A stretch of 16,986 bases of DNA, from assembly GCA_022709465.1 (NCBI GenBank), contig JAKLIT010000014.1, forward strand, positions 1 through 16,986, written 5' to 3'. Source of the DNA: Candidatus Omnitrophota bacterium. Lineage in GTDB: Bacteria > Omnitrophota > Koll11 > Pluralincolimonadales > Pluralincolimonadaceae. Of this stretch, positions 7,168-14,335 are shown in pieces; the first letter of the stretch is position 1, and the number at the start of each line of letters is the position of its first letter. The notes under the pieces were generated by a model. The model had not been told where the DNA came from. It did no database searches and saw only the letters and a list, made by a program, of their open reading frames with translations. Position numbers and translations under genes: made by a program.

Positions 7168-8918
7168 GATTTTCTTTCCCGCAAGGATTCGATGTAGAGG
7201 TATAACAAGGAGGCGTCGCACGGAGATATACCTGATATCCTCGACGCCTGGCCTATAGATAAAGGCCTGATCTTCTCGAGCTTCTCCTGGGCTTCCTTGC
7301 GCAATCCCCTGACAGACCTGAAATCGAGTCCGTCCGGTATCTTTACGGCCTCCAGCTTCTTCATGCGTCCGGCTTCCTTAACCTGGCGCCGGATATAGCC
7401 TTCGTATTTCGTCTCTATCATGATGCGGCGTTTTATCTCTTCGGGACAGCCTGATATCTCCTCAGGATGTTTACGCTTTAGCGACTCGATGCCTTTATCG
7501 ATAGATCCTTTCCTCACGAGCATGTCATTATATTGCTTATCGGATATCAGCCCGAACCCATGCCCGTATCCCATAAGCCTGATATCCGCATTATCATGGC
7601 GCAGCAGCAACCTGTATTCCGCCCTGGATGTGAACATGCGGTACGGCTCGTTCGTTCCTTTTGTGACAAGGTCATCTATGAGGACCCCTATATAGGCCTC
7701 GTCACGCCTGAGCGTGAACGGCTCCTTGCCTTTTATCTTCAGGGCTGCGTTCACTCCCGCGATGAATCCCTGTGCCGCCGCTTCCTCATAGCCGGATGTC
7801 CCGTTTATCTGTCCGGCAAAGTAGAGACCCTGGATGAGTTTCGTCTCGAGCGTCGGTTTTAATTGCGTGGGCGGGCAAAAATCATATTCGATAGCATACC
7901 CGTAACGCGTAACTTCACAATGCTCTAATCCTTTGATAGACATTAACATACGCAACTGCACATCTTCCGGTAGGCTCGTAGATATTCCATTAGGATATAT
8001 CTCGTCCGAGTCGAGCCCTTCGGGTTCCAGGAATATCTGGTGGCGTTCCCGGTCCTTGAACCTGACGACCTTATCTTCGATAGACGGACAATACCGCGGG
8101 CCTATGCCTTTTATCTTCCCGCTGTAAAGGGGAGATCTGTCGAGGTTATCAAGGATTATCCTGTGGGTATCTTTATTCGTATACGTTATATGGCACGGCA
8201 CCTGCGGACGGTCGATCTTTACGGTTGAGAATGAGAATGCTGTAGGGGTGAGGTCACCAGGCTGTATCTCTGTCTTGGAAAAATCTATAGAGTTCTTTAG
8301 TATTCTTGCCGGCGTTCCCGTCTTAAGCCTTTTTATTTCTAATCCATGTGATATTAATGAGTTAGAGAGCTTTGTAGACGGGGGCTCACCGAACCTTCCT
8401 GCAGGACGCGTGTTGAATCCGATATGGGTCAGGCCGTTCAGGAATGTGCCCGTTGCTACTATGACAGCTGAGGCATTATAACCGGCGCCGCTCTCGCACA
8501 GGACGCCGCATATCCTGCCCGATGATACGAGCAGTTCTGCCGCTGCCTCCCGGACAATATCAAGGCCTTCCTGGCGATCGAGCGCATTTTTCATCTCCAG
8601 GCAATATAGCTTCTTGTCTGACTGCGCGCGAGGGGCCTGTACGGCGGGGCCTTTCTTTGTGTTAAGGAGCCGGAATTGGATCCCTGTTTTGTCGGCTATC
8701 TTGGCCATCTCGCCGCCAAGAGCGTCTATCTCACGGACAATATGGCCTTTTGCCAGGCCGCCAATTGCCGGATTACATGACATCTGGGCAATATTATCGG
8801 GGCTCATGGTCAAAAGAAGGCATTTTAGGCCCATTCTGGCCGCGCAGAGGGCAGCTTCGCATCCGGCATGACCTCCGCCTATGACTATCAGGTCGTAGGC
8901 CTTAAAATCAGGATTTAT
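7164..8918 (-). CDS. mnmG: tRNA uridine-5-carboxymethylaminomethyl modification enzyme MnmG (GidA), non-canonical start
   Basis: This FAD-dependent enzyme works with MnmE to build the cmnm5 group on wobble U34 of several tRNAs. Homology clearly begins with [17 protein letters not shown], the FAD Rossmann GxGxxG motif. It continues through [32 protein letters not shown] and the C-terminal KYEGYIRRQ segment. The only canonical start is ATG at 8834, which would remove the FAD motif. Upstream in frame there is a TAA about 13 codons before the homology starts, with no ATG, GTG or TTG between. The boundary used here is ATA at 8918, giving 584 residues starting [14 protein letters not shown] and overlapping jag by 11 nt; ATC at 8927 is the alternative, and CTG at 8891 would cut into the first strand. 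The protein is compact next to the 629-residue E. coli enzyme, mainly through a shorter segment just before KYEGYI. Identity is certain; the start is not. Confidence 0.93.
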   Translation of the reverse strand: MNPDFKAYDLIVIGGGHAGCEAALCAARMGLKCLLLTMSPDNIAQMSCNPAIGGLAKGHIVREIDALGGEMAKIADKTGIQFRLLNTKKGPAVQAPRAQSDKKLYCLEMKNALDRQEGLDIVREAAAELLVSSGRICGVLCESGAGYNASAVIVATGTFLNGLTHIGFNTRPAGRFGEPPSTKLSNSLISHGLEIKRLKTGTPARILKNSIDFSKTEIQPGDLTPTAFSFSTVKIDRPQVPCHITYTNKDTHRIILDNLDRSPLYSGKIKGIGPRYCPSIEDKVVRFKDRERHQIFLEPEGLDSDEIYPNGISTSLPEDVQLRMLMSIKGLEHCEVTRYGYAIEYDFCPPTQLKPTLETKLIQGLYFAGQINGTSGYEEAAAQGFIAGVNAALKIKGKEPFTLRRDEAYIGVLIDDLVTKGTNEPYRMFTSRAEYRLLLRHDNADIRLMGYGHGFGLISDKQYNDMLVRKGSIDKGIESLKRKHPEEISGCPEEIKRRIMIETKYEGYIRRQVKEAGRMKKLEAVKIPDGLDFRSVRGLRKEAQEKLEKIRPLSIGQASRISGISPCDASLLYLYIESLRERKS

Positions 8919-9111
8919 GGTGTTGATGGTGGGGGTCTTCTTTGAGGGTTACTTTTACTTTTGTCAGCTTCAGGCCGGTCATGCCGAACAATCCATGATG
9001 CCCCTCGGAGAGCACTTTGACATGGACCTTGTCCCTGGTAACGCCAAGCTTGGCCAGGGCCGTATGGATCGCTTCTTTTGTCGTCTTGCCTTCAGCTTCT
9101 ATTGATCTCAT
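8908..9111 (-). CDS. Jag N-terminal-domain-only protein
   Basis: A 67-residue protein matching only the Jag_N domain: [20 protein letters not shown] (4-23) and [12 protein letters not shown] (33-44) fit the usual EGKTxxEAIxxALxxLG...GLFG pattern. Full-length Jag/SpoIIIJ-associated proteins (about 200 residues or more) continue into KH and R3H RNA-binding domains; here the frame ends after a short His-rich tail (HHQHH), and mnmG begins at once. The position just downstream of yidC is the normal jag location, which supports the call. The ATG at 9111 has a weak AAAGG site about 8 nt upstream. With no RNA-binding domains it cannot act as a canonical Jag. It may be a decayed or reduced version, or the N-domain may act alone near YidC. 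The gene symbol is withheld for this reason. Confidence 0.8.
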   Translation of the reverse strand: MRSIEAEGKTTKEAIHTALAKLGVTRDKVHVKVLSEGHHGLFGMTGLKLTKVKVTLKEDPHHQHHKS

Positions 9112-9128
9112 GGTAATGCCTTTGCTTG

Positions 9129-10784
9129 CTATTCCGAATGTTCCACGTGGAACATTTCCTTCTTGAGGAACAACTCCTGTTCGACCACTGTCAGTATTGT
9201 ATTCGTCAGCCAGTACATTACCAATCCCGATGGAAGGTTATAGAACAGGAATCCGAATAGAACCGGCATCATTACGCCCATCATTTTTTGCTGTTGGGCC
9301 ATCTGGTCATTTTGCGATGACGCTGGCGGGACAGAGAGCTTCTGCTGAAAGAACATTGCCACTGCCATCAGTAATGGTAATATATTTAAGTCACTGCCTA
9401 CGAATGGGATAGATGCTTTAAATGTAATAAGCCTATCGGGCTGGGAGAGGTCCTTAATCCACAGGAACGGGGCGCCCCTGAGCTCCGGCGACCTCATGAG
9501 GACCTGGTATAGCGCAAAGAATACGGGCATCTGTAGCAACATAGGAAGGCATCCGCCCATAGGGTTTATCTTATACTTCTTGTACATCTCCATTATCTCT
9601 TTGTTCATCTTCTGTGGGTTGTCTTTATTCGCCTTGCGCAGGGCTTCTATCCTGGGTTGGAGGGCCTGCATCTGCTTCATGGCTTTTATTCCCTTGAAGG
9701 TGAGAGGGAAGAGGAGGATATTAATGAATACGGTAAGCGCGATTATCGCCAGGCCCCAGTTCTTTACGACCCCGTCGAAGAACTTCAGGACGACGAACAG
9801 TATCTTTCCGATGCTTCCGGTAAATCCGAGATAGAGCGAGTTTTCCATGCCCATCTTGAGCGAGGCGACTTCATCATAATCATTAGGGCCCGCGTAAAGG
9901 GTAAAGTTGCTAGTCGCCGAGGCGTTAGGCCCAACGGTGAACTCGGCGGATTCTATCTTTGTTTGTATGTTATTGTCCTGCAATCTGTTAGAAACTATTT
10001 TGACAAAGGCCGCCGGCGGTTTTGTAATGACGGAGAAGTAGCGGTTCTTGAGCGAAACCCAATTTACCTGCCTGCCCTCCCAGGTCGTCTCGGTTTTCGC
10101 TTTTATCCCTTTTTTATTTGTGTTCGCGACCTTCCCGTCTATGTCCCGGACGATCTCGACATACATCTCGTCTTGCTTCGAGAGAGGATCGATGCCGCTG
10201 CTGGTTACAATTGAATACTTAAGGGGGCGCGAGCGGCTTGAGCTATTCGTTATCGTCTGTTTAAGCTCTATAGTGTATTTGCCCGGCCGGAATACATACT
10301 CTTTCTCGAGCAGTATGCCGTCGGATGATTTTGCGGTAAAGACGGCCCTGTCTTTGCCGGCGGAATAGGCGAATTTCGCCCTATCAAGTTCGCCGGATAA
10401 GCCCGAAGTATAAAAAATCGAGTCCGCCGCACCCGGAGTATCGGCCAGGATTATCGGGGAACCCTTTGAATCATAGAATTTTTTAAGAGTTATCCTTTTT
10501 ATGGCACCGGACGCTTCCGAGAATGCGATATTATACTCGTCCGTCTCGAAAACGACGGTCTTCTCGTCGATAAATTGCGCGACGGCATCTGAGACGGCCG
10601 GCTTTTCTGCCTCTGCCTGCCCTTCTTTTACGGACGCCGGTACGGCGGGCGAGGCAACGGGTTGTGGTTTCGGTTGGGTTTGGGGTTTCAGGCCCGGGAA
10701 GAACTTGCCAAGGATCATCGGCGTTAAGATGACTATGAACATCGATATTACGATGGCAAGCAGTGCTCTTTTTTCCGTATTCAT
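9129..10784 (-). CDS. yidC: Membrane protein insertase YidC (Gram-negative long form)
   Basis: A 551-residue insertase that places proteins in the inner membrane, alone or with SecYEG. It has an N-terminal anchor helix (about 7-25), a Pro/Ala-rich linker, a large periplasmic beta-domain (about 70-315), then the conserved Oxa1 core: a helix at about 343-362, a cytoplasmic hairpin QALQPRIEALRKANKDNPQK (373-392), NPMGGCLPMLLQMPVFFALY (407-426), and final helices ending NLPSGLVMYWLTNTILTVVEQ (516-536). The position of the groove arginine (E. coli R366, in VRGIMYPLT) is N355 here (INILLFPLT). The last eight residues MFHVEHSE are encoded by parS site 2 and its flank. The gene starts 3 nt after the yidD stop with no clear Shine-Dalgarno site, so translation is probably coupled. 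Confidence 0.97.
   Translation of the reverse strand: MNTEKRALLAIVISMFIVILTPMILGKFFPGLKPQTQPKPQPVASPAVPASVKEGQAEAEKPAVSDAVAQFIDEKTVVFETDEYNIAFSEASGAIKRITLKKFYDSKGSPIILADTPGAADSIFYTSGLSGELDRAKFAYSAGKDRAVFTAKSSDGILLEKEYVFRPGKYTIELKQTITNSSSRSRPLKYSIVTSSGIDPLSKQDEMYVEIVRDIDGKVANTNKKGIKAKTETTWEGRQVNWVSLKNRYFSVITKPPAAFVKIVSNRLQDNNIQTKIESAEFTVGPNASATSNFTLYAGPNDYDEVASLKMGMENSLYLGFTGSIGKILFVVLKFFDGVVKNWGLAIIALTVFINILLFPLTFKGIKAMKQMQALQPRIEALRKANKDNPQKMNKEIMEMYKKYKINPMGGCLPMLLQMPVFFALYQVLMRSPELRGAPFLWIKDLSQPDRLITFKASIPFVGSDLNILPLLMAVAMFFQQKLSVPPASSQNDQMAQQQKMMGVMMPVLFGFLFYNLPSGLVMYWLTNTILTVVEQELFLKKEMFHVEHSE
9139..9154. promoter_or_regulatory. parS site 2, inside the 3' end of yidC
   Basis: A second exact TGTTCCACGTGGAACA, identical to the site at parA and 2,015 bp from it. 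It is translated within the C-terminal tail of YidC, where the codons ATG TTC CAC GTG GAA CAT give MFHVEH. Placement a few kb from the origin is normal for chromosomal parS. Confidence 0.95.
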
Positions 10785-10787
10785 TTT

Positions 10788-11003
10788 TTATTTTACCGGA
10801 TCGTATCCGCCTTTAGAAAATGGGTTGCACCTGATTATCCTGATGAGCGAGAGGAACAGGCCCTTGACCGCGCCTTTCTTCCCAATAGCTTCCACAGCGT
10901 ATTCCGAACAGGATGGATAGAACCTACAACAACGTAACTTATATCCTGACAAATAGTTACGATAGAAATTTATGCACGAGACCAGGATTTTTTTACAGTA
11001 CAT
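10788..11003 (-). CDS. yidD: Membrane protein insertion efficiency factor YidD
   Basis: A 71-residue protein with the full family signature: INFYRNYLSG (11-20), CRFYPSCSEYA (26-36) and RCNPFSKGGYDPV (58-70). YidD is a small inner-membrane-associated protein thought to assist YidC-dependent insertion. The gene starts inside rnpA (34-nt overlap), preceded by an AGGG ribosome-binding site 7 nt from the ATG, and stops 3 nt before yidC. This rnpA-yidD-yidC order is the standard one. Length and motifs are complete. Confidence 0.96.
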   Translation of the reverse strand: MYCKKILVSCINFYRNYLSGYKLRCCRFYPSCSEYAVEAIGKKGAVKGLFLSLIRIIRCNPFSKGGYDPVK

Positions 11004-11323
11004 ATAACATCCCTGTTTAATTCATCATAGCTTTTATCCGCGGCCGCTGCGCGCGGTATCACTATCAGGTCATATCCTTTGGGAAGCTCTTCTTTATTCA
11101 GGCGAAAAATTTCCTTAATAATGCGCCTGAGCCTGTTCCGAGTCACGGCAAGCTTGAAGTTTTCACGCTTAAGAGAGACGCCTATCCTTGAGAAACCAAG
11201 ATTGTTCCTGGACACGCCTATTTTTATCGATTTTCCGACGTAAAATGCGCTCTTGTCAAGCGATAACCTGAATTCCCGGGTGCTGGTTATCCGTTCGCGC
11301 CTTGAAAGGGAGAACCTCTTCAT
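10970..11323 (-). CDS. rnpA: Ribonuclease P protein component
   Basis: A 117-residue basic protein that joins the RNase P RNA to cut the 5' leader from pre-tRNAs. The hallmark RNR motif (TRNRLRRIIKE, 61-71) is intact and is followed by PKGYDLIVIPR (81-91). The N-terminus (FSLSRRERITSTREF) matches the usual opening L-x-K-x-x-R-I-x-x-x-x-x-F. The ATG at 11323 lies 11 nt after the rpmH stop with no strong Shine-Dalgarno site, and the 3' end overlaps yidD by 34 nt. Position, length and motifs all agree. Confidence 0.95.
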   Translation of the reverse strand: MKRFSLSRRERITSTREFRLSLDKSAFYVGKSIKIGVSRNNLGFSRIGVSLKRENFKLAVTRNRLRRIIKEIFRLNKEELPKGYDLIVIPRAAAADKSYDELNRDVICTVKKSWSRA

Positions 11324-11334
11324 GATGCGGGATT

Positions 11335-11472
11335 CTAGACGGAAAGGCGTTTTCTTCCCTTTTGACGCCTTCTTTTTAGGACCGCACGGCCTTCCTGGGT
11401 CTTCATCCTTTTCCTGAAACCGTGGACGCGTTTCCTCTTTAGGTTCGATTTTAGGGTGATGTTTTTCTTCAT
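11335..11472 (-). CDS. rpmH: 50S ribosomal protein L34
   Basis: A 45-residue, very basic protein. Reading from ATG at 11472, residues 8-31 carry [16 protein letters not shown] and EGRAVL, followed by the C-terminal [12 protein letters not shown]. This matches bL34 throughout (family pattern KRxRxHGFRxRMxTxxGRxVLxRRRxKGRxRL). An AAGGAG ribosome-binding site lies 6 nt before the ATG. It is the first gene of the minus-strand cluster and has its own extended -10 promoter upstream. The pairing with rnpA is nearly universal. Confidence 0.97.
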   Translation of the reverse strand: MKKNITLKSNLKRKRVHGFRKRMKTQEGRAVLKRRRQKGRKRLSV

Positions 11473-11498
11473 CTTTTCTCCTTTTAAGTTAAAGCAGG

Positions 11499-11526
11499 AT
11501 TATACCACGATTGGGCGCTTAGTCAA
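11499..11526 (-). promoter_or_regulatory. Promoter of rpmH and the minus-strand cluster
   Basis: On the minus strand TTGACT (11526-11521, 5 of 6) is separated by 16 bp from an exact TATAAT (11504-11499) preceded by TGG, an extended -10 element. Predicted transcription starts near 11492, leaving a leader of about 20 nt with a good Shine-Dalgarno site. Its -35 box lies 12 bp from the divergent dnaA -35 box. Confidence 0.75.
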
Positions 11527-11538
11527 GGCAAAAAGTTC

Positions 11539-11567
11539 TTGCAACTTGCCCCCGTCTTTGATATAAT
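11539..11567 (+). promoter_or_regulatory. Promoter of dnaA
   Basis: TTGCAA (11539-11544, 4 of 6) and an exact TATAAT (11562-11567) are separated by 17 bp. Predicted transcription starts near 11574, giving a leader of about 68 nt that contains two DnaA boxes, an arrangement suited to autorepression. Confidence 0.65.
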
Positions 11568-11604
11568 CTGCATAGGTAAGAGGCCTTTTTGTATAACCGG
11601 GCCC

Positions 11605-11624
11605 TGTGAATAAATTGTGAATAA
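11605..11624 (-). promoter_or_regulatory. Two tandem DnaA boxes in the dnaA leader
   Basis: TGTGAATAA occurs at 11605-11613 and 11616-11624. On the minus strand both read TTATTCACA, an exact match to the TTATNCACA form. Their starts are 11 bp apart, about one helical turn, so two DnaA molecules could bind on the same face, between the dnaA promoter and its start codon. Confidence 0.75.
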
Positions 11625-11641
11625 CTTTTCAGCGGTTTTTC

Positions 11642-13000
11642 ATGGAAAATCTTAAGAACGCTATAGAGATCTGGGAGAAGGCCAAAGATCTTATCAGGGA
11701 AAAAGTCAATCCCCAGACCTTCGAGACGTGGTTCAGGCCTACCAAGGGTATAGGCATAGCGGACAATACGCTTATGCTGGAGGTGCCGAACAGTTTTTTC
11801 AAGGACTGGCTGCTTGAACACCACCTGGAGTTGATAAGGGCCACTCTCAAGAACATATCGGGGCAGGGGCTTGCCCTTGATTTCTCCTATTCCGCGAATG
11901 AGCCCGATAAACGCGCCGCAGGCGCGGCCGCACAGCGCCAGCAGGTGAAGCCGGCCGATAAAAAACAAGACGCGAACAACCTGGGGTTGAACCCCGCGTA
12001 TACCTTCGATGATTTCGTGATCGGCCCAAGCAATAAGATGGCCCACGCCGCCGCTATGGCCGTAGCAGAGTCCCCGGCAAAAGCATATAACCCCCTTTTC
12101 ATTTACGGCAAGGCCGGGATGGGCAAGACACATCTCATGAACGCCATCGGACATTGCGTGGCGGCGAAGAACCCTAACATGAGGGTGGTCTACATAACGA
12201 GCGAGCAGTTCACGAACCAGCTGATCCAGGCGATACAGAACCGTTCGACGGAAAAATTCAGGGCAAAATACAGGGGCGTCGACGTCCTGCTTATAGATGA
12301 CGTCCACTTCATCGCCGGGAAAGAATCGACGCAGGAAGAGTTCTTCCATACTTTCAACACACTGCACGACGCGCATAAGCAGATAGTGCTCTCGAGCGAC
12401 AAGCCGCCAAAAGATATCGACGGCCTCGAGGAGAGGCTCGTATCGAGGTTCGAGTGGGGGCTTATCGTTTCCATATCGCAGCCGGATTTTGAGACGAGGG
12501 TCGCCATCCTGAGGCAGAAGCTCAAAAGGGAGAATATAGAGGTCCCGGATGACGTGATTTTCTATATAGGCGAAAAGATTAAGTCGAATATACGCGAGCT
12601 CGAGGGCGCGCTTAAGAGGGTCGTCGCGAACGCCGTCCTGCTGAAACAGAGCGTAAGTATTGAGCTCGCGCGCTCCGTGCTTAAAGATATGGTAAAGGAG
12701 AAGGAGTCGAGGATAACGGCGGAATCTATATTCGAGGAGGTCGCCGCTTATTTCAATGTCCGGGTCTCCGACATTAAAGGCAGGCGCAGGACCAAGCAGA
12801 TGGTCGTGCCGCGCCAGCTTTCAATGTACCTTATTAGGAAATTGACGGACCACTCGCTCCCGGAGATAGGGGAATTGTGCGGCGGGCGCGACCATACAAC
12901 GGTCATGCACGCATGCGAGAGCATAGAAAGCGACATAAAAAAGGACCAGAAGATAAAGGACATGGCCGGGAAACTTACGGCTATGATAAGCGGGGAATAG
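11642..13000 (+). CDS. dnaA: Chromosomal replication initiator DnaA
   Basis: A 452-residue initiator with all four domains. Domain I (about 1-75, with FETWFRPT at 27-34) binds partner proteins. A short Ala/Gln-rich linker (about 90-112) is domain II. The AAA+ domain III holds Walker A GKAGMGKT (156-163), Walker B LLIDD (216-220) and the sensor/arginine-finger stretch [11 protein letters not shown] (264-274). Domain IV ends in the box-recognition helix [11 protein letters not shown] (414-424). ATP-bound DnaA oligomerises on the origin boxes and opens the duplex. The ATG at 11642 matches the family N-terminus but has no Shine-Dalgarno sequence; the codons just before it are T-rich. Two DnaA boxes in the leader point to autoregulation. 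The gene is followed directly by the probable origin. Confidence 0.98.
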   Translation: MENLKNAIEIWEKAKDLIREKVNPQTFETWFRPTKGIGIADNTLMLEVPNSFFKDWLLEHHLELIRATLKNISGQGLALDFSYSANEPDKRAAGAAAQRQQVKPADKKQDANNLGLNPAYTFDDFVIGPSNKMAHAAAMAVAESPAKAYNPLFIYGKAGMGKTHLMNAIGHCVAAKNPNMRVVYITSEQFTNQLIQAIQNRSTEKFRAKYRGVDVLLIDDVHFIAGKESTQEEFFHTFNTLHDAHKQIVLSSDKPPKDIDGLEERLVSRFEWGLIVSISQPDFETRVAILRQKLKRENIEVPDDVIFYIGEKIKSNIRELEGALKRVVANAVLLKQSVSIELARSVLKDMVKEKESRITAESIFEEVAAYFNVRVSDIKGRRRTKQMVVPRQLSMYLIRKLTDHSLPEIGELCGGRDHTTVMHACESIESDIKKDQKIKDMAGKLTAMISGE

Positions 13001-13024
13001 GGTGTTATCTTCTTGAGATTTTGT

Positions 13025-13054
13025 TGTGCATAACCTGTTGAGGGTTGTGGGTAA
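13025..13054 (-). promoter_or_regulatory. DnaA boxes in oriC, left pair
   Basis: On the minus strand 13033-13025 reads TTATGCACA (exact TTATNCACA), and 13054-13046 reads TTACCCACA (one mismatch to TTATCCACA). Their starts are 21 bp apart, about two helical turns. Confidence 0.65.
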
Positions 13055-13106
13055 TCCGGTCCGGTTTTGGGTTTAAGCACCGAATAAAATCGTTGTGGTA
13101 TCAACC

Positions 13107-13116
13107 TGTGTATAAT
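13107..13116 (-). promoter_or_regulatory. DnaA box overlapping a TATAAT hexamer
   Basis: On the minus strand 13115-13107 reads TTATACACA, an exact TTATNCACA. The same bases on the plus strand include TATAAT at 13111-13116, a possible -10 for dnaN, though no good -35 lies at the right distance. If used, DnaA binding would cover it. Confidence 0.55.
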
Positions 13117-13166
13117 TAACCGGCAGGTTTCCCGCGCAACGATAACAGGTTAAAGGAGTTTCGGAT

Positions 13167-13205
13167 ATATACACAAATCAACACCTGTTACTACTACTAT
13201 TATTA
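13167..13205 (+). promoter_or_regulatory. DnaA box followed by a DnaA-trio-like unwinding element
   Basis: ATATACACA at 13167-13175 is one mismatch from TTATACACA. After 12 bp come six in-register trinucleotides TTA CTA CTA CTA TTA TTA (13188-13205). The bottom strand therefore reads 3'-RAT repeats, which match the 3'-(G/A)A(T/C) DnaA-trio described for Bacillus subtilis, where DnaA oligomers grip single-stranded DNA next to a box. Very AT-rich DNA follows. Confidence 0.65.
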
Positions 13206-13231
13206 ATTAAATTAATAAAGAAGGAGAAGAG

Positions 13232-14332
13232 ATGGAAGCCAAATTAACGCGAGACTTGCTCCAAAAAGGGATACAAACGGTCCAAAACGCCGTATCCCAA
13301 AAAAGCGGGCTGCCCATACTATCTAATATATTGTTCGAGGCTTCCAAAGACAAGATAAAGCTCATCGCCACAGACCTCGAGATAGGGGTTATATGCAAGA
13401 TAACCGGCGTAGACATACAGGAGGACGGCAGCATATCCGTCCCGGCCAAAAAAATGAGCGATATAGTAAAAGAGCTGCCGAACAGCGAGATACATCTGTC
13501 AGCAAAAAAGAACAACCAAGTGGTGATAAAATGCGAAAAATCCATTTTTAAGATAATGGGCCTGCCCAAAGACGAGTTCCCAAAGGTCCCGGAACTTTCT
13601 GACAAAGACTCAATAACCATACCGCAGAAACAACTCAAGACGATCCTGAACTCCACCGCGTTCGCGATATCAAAGGACGAGACGAGGTACGTCCTGAACG
13701 GCGTCCTGTTCGCTATCGGCGACAAGAAGTTAAAAGTGGTAGCTACCGACGGCCGGAGGCTGGCGATGGTAGAAAAGGACCTGCCGAAACAGGCGGGATT
13801 TTCAAGGAAAGTAATCGTGCCGGCAAAGGCCGTCGCGGAGATAATGAGGATTTTGAAGGAAGACGGGGACGTAAAGATATCGTTCAGCGAGAACCAGGCG
13901 GCTTTCGAGCTGGATGATTCAACGCTCATAACGAGGCTTATTGAGGGCGAGTATCCGAACTATGAACAGGTGATCCCGAAACAGGGCCAGGATAAGATGA
14001 AGCTCAGGAAGGACGGTTTTTACGCGGCGGTGAAAAGGGCGAGCCTGTTGACAACCCCGGACTCTCAATCAATAAAACTGGATGTAAGCAAGAACAAGGT
14101 GGTGGTATCCAAGGCCTCGCAGGACGGCAGCGAATCGCGTGAGGACGTCGACTGTGAATATGCGGGCGAGGAACTGACGATAGGGTTCAACCCGGGCTAC
14201 CTTTTGGACCCGCTTAAAAATATCAACGAAGAAGAGATAGTGTTCGAATTCGCCGGCCAGGACAAGAGGGGCGTCCTGAGGGCGGAAGGCGGCGACTATA
14301 TCTATATAGTCCTGCCGGTGAGGATGGACTAA
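13232..14332 (+). CDS. dnaN: DNA polymerase III beta sliding clamp
   Basis: A 366-residue protein of the normal length for the clamp. It opens with MEAKLTRDLLQKGIQTVQNAVSQ and LPILSNIL, the family start. ATDGRRLAMVEK in the middle domain and the C-terminal YIYIVLPVRMD (the usual Y-x-x-x-P-M/V-R ending) are also conserved. Two copies form a three-domain-per-subunit ring that tethers polymerase and other partners to DNA. A strong AAGGAG ribosome-binding site lies 5 nt before the ATG, just beyond the AT-rich end of oriC. The next gene starts 3 nt after its stop, so dnaN, dciA and gyrB look like one transcription unit. recF, which often follows dnaN, is absent here. Confidence 0.98.
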   Translation: MEAKLTRDLLQKGIQTVQNAVSQKSGLPILSNILFEASKDKIKLIATDLEIGVICKITGVDIQEDGSISVPAKKMSDIVKELPNSEIHLSAKKNNQVVIKCEKSIFKIMGLPKDEFPKVPELSDKDSITIPQKQLKTILNSTAFAISKDETRYVLNGVLFAIGDKKLKVVATDGRRLAMVEKDLPKQAGFSRKVIVPAKAVAEIMRILKEDGDVKISFSENQAAFELDDSTLITRLIEGEYPNYEQVIPKQGQDKMKLRKDGFYAAVKRASLLTTPDSQSIKLDVSKNKVVVSKASQDGSESREDVDCEYAGEELTIGFNPGYLLDPLKNINEEEIVFEFAGQDKRGVLRAEGGDYIYIVLPVRMD

Positions 14333-14335
14333 ATA

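Larger units (their letters stand above)
13001..13231. other. oriC: Probable oriC (dnaA-dnaN spacer)
   Basis: This 231-bp non-coding stretch has no open frame of note. It contains minus-strand DnaA boxes near its start, another box in the middle, a near-consensus plus-strand box, six in-register YTA trinucleotides and an AT-rich run (about 13188-13220) ending at the dnaN ribosome-binding site. Together with the two boxes upstream of dnaA this gives a bipartite layout like that of Bacillus and related origins. The divergent gene order around it and the nearby parS sites fit. No GC-skew calculation was made. Confidence 0.8.

Noticed and set aside
11519..12376. Long open frame on the minus strand, antisense to dnaA
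   Set aside because: Its codons mirror the third positions of dnaA, the product resembles no family I know, and dnaA itself is unambiguous.
13207..13929. 240-codon open frame antisense to dnaN
   Set aside because: Low-complexity Ser/Phe/Leu-rich shadow of dnaN with no ribosome-binding site or family motifs.
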